Shown here: positions 7,188 through 9,324 of the stretch, one piece after another
How the letters are laid out: each line of letters opens with the position of its first letter
Position numbering within the stretch: position 1 is the first letter of the stretch
Source of the DNA: Clostridia bacterium
Lineage (GTDB): Bacteria > Bacillota > Clostridia > UBA1381
Assembly: GCA_008668455.1 (NCBI GenBank)
Contig: RQCD01000162.1
Coordinates: 1-9,324 of the forward strand
Direction of reading: 5' to 3'
Length of the DNA: 9,324 nt
Notes under the pieces: model-generated
What the model was told of the DNA's origin: nothing
What the model saw: the letters and a program-made list of their open reading frames with translations, nothing else
Database searches by the model: none
Program-made: the position numbers and the translations under genes

Positions 7188-9324
7188 ATGAATATGAAAA
7201 AAATAACAGCGGCGATTCTATCAGCCGGTATGGCAATCGAAATGATGATCCCGGCATTTGCAGCGCAGACAACCTTTACAGATGATCTGTCTGATCATTG
7301 CGGATATCGGAGCGGAGACGAGATCGATACCGAGGTTACAAACTTCTTAGCAGTGGCGCAGGTTTATAATCCAAAGGGAACCATTCTTTCCTGGAACAAT
7401 CCGGATGATGCGGATGCAGAGGAAATCCATCTTTATAAAAACGGGGAAGAAATTGAAAATGAATGGATTTTAGAAAAGGGAGCGTTTAATAAAATCGGTG
7501 TGGACGCCTTTGAACGGTCGGATGTATTTACACTGACGGTGAAAAAGAACGGAGCGGAAAAAACATATACCGCGCCCAAAATGTCGCAGTCGGTTTCCAC
7601 AGGCGACTGGCGGTTTTCCATTCGTGACGGATGGAAAAGTGACACTGAGCCGACCAACACCTATGCAAACGGAGCGGCTTATGTTGATTCTTCCGAGGGG
7701 TATCAGAGTGAGCATAGCTTAAAATTTACCTCGAATAAATTCCAGCCGTTAAAATCCGGATCAAACCCGGATCACAACGAAAATGTTTCCAATGACGCCT
7801 GCCTGTGTGCAGAATGGAGCATTCCTGCCAATCAAGGTAAGCTTGTAGCAGGAGAAACCTATCAGCTCCGGTATATGGTGAAAACACATAATGCAGATCG
7901 TCTGCATGTCTGGTGCAATGACGGCGACCGCTGGAACGCGGCGGCAGGCAATCAGCATATTGCAAGAAACGGCGACTGGACGGAAAAGACAAAGAATTTT
8001 GTCAAAACAGATAATATTTCGTCCTTTACCTTTTCGGTTGCGCAAAAATCTGACGGAATCTGGATTGATAATGTCCGGATTGGCACATACGATGCAGAAA
8101 CAGACACCTTTACTCCGTTGATTGAAGAAACATTTGAGCCGAATCCGAACGATTACGAGCCGGTCAATTTCTTCATGGCGCCGGGTACACAGGGGTTGAA
8201 TTCCATTTCCTGGATCAATCCGAATGTGCAGAATCTGACGAATATTGCACTCTATCAGGTGACCGAATCAGGCGAAACTCTAATCGGAGATCAGTATGAC
8301 ACAACCGGCGGCCTGCGGCAGGTATATGAACTTTCAAACTCCATCATCTGTGCAAAAATTGTATTTACCTTTGACGATCAAAGCACCATTCAGATGTATG
8401 CCGCGATTGATAATAACACGATATGGGGAGATTCGATTCCGGAATGGAATTTCGGCTTGAATCAGCAGGGAGATTTCCCGTACAATCCGGCAAAATTTGT
8501 GGTTGACCCGGATGAGAATGCCGGAGAGCCTGGAACAGCCTCTGCAAAATTCGTCTCAAACCATACACGTTCGATTGATAAAACCTTTATTACAGCAATG
8601 CAAAAGGGACTTGAGATGGAGGAGGGCAAAACCTATGCCATTTCCTATTGGGTAAAGGCAGACGGAAATGCCGACAATTTAAAATCAACTGTCAGCTGGT
8701 CATCGCTTTACGACGGATATACCAGCGATGTGATAGAGGGAACCTCCGGCAGCTATGATTGGAAAAAGCTTTCCTTTACCTATACCTCGCCCGATACCGC
8801 AAAAAAACATATCGGCTTTACCATTCCCTATGCCACCAAAGGCTTTTGGATTGATAATGTAGAGGCATATGAGTTAGATGAAAACGGCGATCTGACCGGA
8901 GAAAATCTGATCACAAACGGTGATGTTTCGGATTATGAAATCCCCTCCGGAAAACCGGATAAGGTCAATGCTGTGGGCGGAAACCGAAATATCACAATTT
9001 CCTGGGCAAATACAAGCGGTTATCAGTCCGTTTGGGCGTATGAGAAAAAGGGAGATCAGTGGTTCTATCGCGGCAGTATTCCAAATTCGCTTTATCGGAT
9101 TCAATTTACGAATTTGGAACGGGAAAAGGAATATACCTATAAAATTGTACCGGTTTCAAAATATGGCGTCCATGGTGAAGAACAGATCGTAACTGCAAAA
9201 ACGCTGACGCTTGATTATGAATTGACCGAGCCGGCTTTGGACTGTGAGACGCTACGGCGGGGAACAAATACAATCAGTATCAGTATCAAGAATAACAAAC
9301 TGGAAACTCCGCTCCCGGTAGAGC
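7188..9324 (+). CDS. Exported modular protein with alternating Fn3-like and carbohydrate-binding-like domains (3' partial)
   Basis: The frame stays open from ATG 7188 to the window edge, giving 712 visible codons with no stop, so the C-terminus is missing. The signal peptide is ~1-25 (MNMKK, hydrophobic core, cleavage after AFA). Visible modules: Fn3/Ig-like ~51-128; jelly roll ~134-299 ending GIWIDNVRI; Fn3-like ~324-410; jelly roll ~418-562 ending GFWIDNVEA; Fn3 ~588-672 (ITISWANTSGYQ, YTYKIVPVSKYG); then a start of another beta domain from ~676 (GTNTISISIKNN). The jelly rolls show the features of CBM4/9/22-like folds: an SLKF or SAKF strand, a GETYQLRYMVK or GKTYAISYWVK strand, a DWTEKTKNF or DWKKLSFTY strand and the closing W-I-D-N-V. 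This suggests glycan binding at the cell surface. No enzyme domain or anchor is seen so far; either could lie beyond the window. Exact CBM family is uncertain and ligand unknown. Confidence 0.9.
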   Translation, partial: MNMKKITAAILSAGMAIEMMIPAFAAQTTFTDDLSDHCGYRSGDEIDTEVTNFLAVAQVYNPKGTILSWNNPDDADAEEIHLYKNGEEIENEWILEKGAFNKIGVDAFERSDVFTLTVKKNGAEKTYTAPKMSQSVSTGDWRFSIRDGWKSDTEPTNTYANGAAYVDSSEGYQSEHSLKFTSNKFQPLKSGSNPDHNENVSNDACLCAEWSIPANQGKLVAGETYQLRYMVKTHNADRLHVWCNDGDRWNAAAGNQHIARNGDWTEKTKNFVKTDNISSFTFSVAQKSDGIWIDNVRIGTYDAETDTFTPLIEETFEPNPNDYEPVNFFMAPGTQGLNSISWINPNVQNLTNIALYQVTESGETLIGDQYDTTGGLRQVYELSNSIICAKIVFTFDDQSTIQMYAAIDNNTIWGDSIPEWNFGLNQQGDFPYNPAKFVVDPDENAGEPGTASAKFVSNHTRSIDKTFITAMQKGLEMEEGKTYAISYWVKADGNADNLKSTVSWSSLYDGYTSDVIEGTSGSYDWKKLSFTYTSPDTAKKHIGFTIPYATKGFWIDNVEAYELDENGDLTGENLITNGDVSDYEIPSGKPDKVNAVGGNRNITISWANTSGYQSVWAYEKKGDQWFYRGSIPNSLYRIQFTNLEREKEYTYKIVPVSKYGVHGEEQIVTAKTLTLDYELTEPALDCETLRRGTNTISISIKNNKLETPLPVE
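7587..8084 (+). other. Carbohydrate-binding-like jelly roll 1
   Basis: Residues ~134-299 of the partial protein. The order of strands matches CBM4/9-type modules: HSLKF early, GETYQLRYMVK in the middle, GDWTEKTKNFV, then FTFSVAQKSDGIWIDNVRIG at the end. Family membership is judged by pattern only. Confidence 0.65.
8445..8870 (+). other. Carbohydrate-binding-like jelly roll 2
   Basis: Residues ~420-561 of the partial protein. TASAKFVS, GKTYAISYWVKADG, YDWKKLSFTYTSP and KGFWIDNVEAYEL line up one by one with the strands of jelly roll 1, so the two are diverged copies of one fold. Confidence 0.65.

Overview
The window reads as one continuous co-directional (+) gene cluster from an anaerobic Gram-positive bacterium, most likely an uncultured gut or rumen Clostridia (Bacillota). 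Three things support this. There are strong GGAGG-type ribosome-binding sites before every gene. An exported protein carries three S-layer homology (SLH) domains after a glycine linker. There is a GH2 beta-galactosidase of the type common in Clostridia. Base composition looks moderate and even throughout, with no sign of a mobile element or a recent insertion. The standard genetic code fits, since TGA is used as a stop.

Layout: (1) about 40-3078, a complete GH2 family beta-galactosidase (LacZ type) with no signal peptide, so presumed cytoplasmic; (2) 3075-4718, a secreted protein with an Ig-like N-terminus, a helical middle, a Gly/Ser linker and three C-terminal SLH domains, whose start overlaps the lacZ stop by 4 nt (ATGA); (3) 4737-7172, a large secreted protein with two degenerate SLH-like segments at its N-terminus and several repeated small beta-type modules, starting at GTG 18 nt after gene 2; (4) 7188 to the window end, a secreted multidomain protein alternating fibronectin-III/Ig-like domains with carbohydrate-binding-like jelly rolls, open at the right edge (712 codons visible). 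All gaps are under 20 nt. No terminator, promoter, RNA gene, repeat array, CRISPR or mobile element was seen between or inside the genes. The promoter of the unit, if it lies just upstream, is outside the window.

Working model (inference): a cell-surface glycan-handling operon. The SLH protein would attach to the cell-wall polymer, the two other exported proteins would build or decorate the envelope and bind glycans, and LacZ would hydrolyse imported beta-galactosides inside the cell. No transporter, regulator or extracellular catalytic domain is visible here, so substrate and assembly are unproven. The most interesting aspects are the translational coupling of an intracellular glycosidase to a set of surface-layer proteins, and the modular repeats inside the two large uncharacterised proteins.
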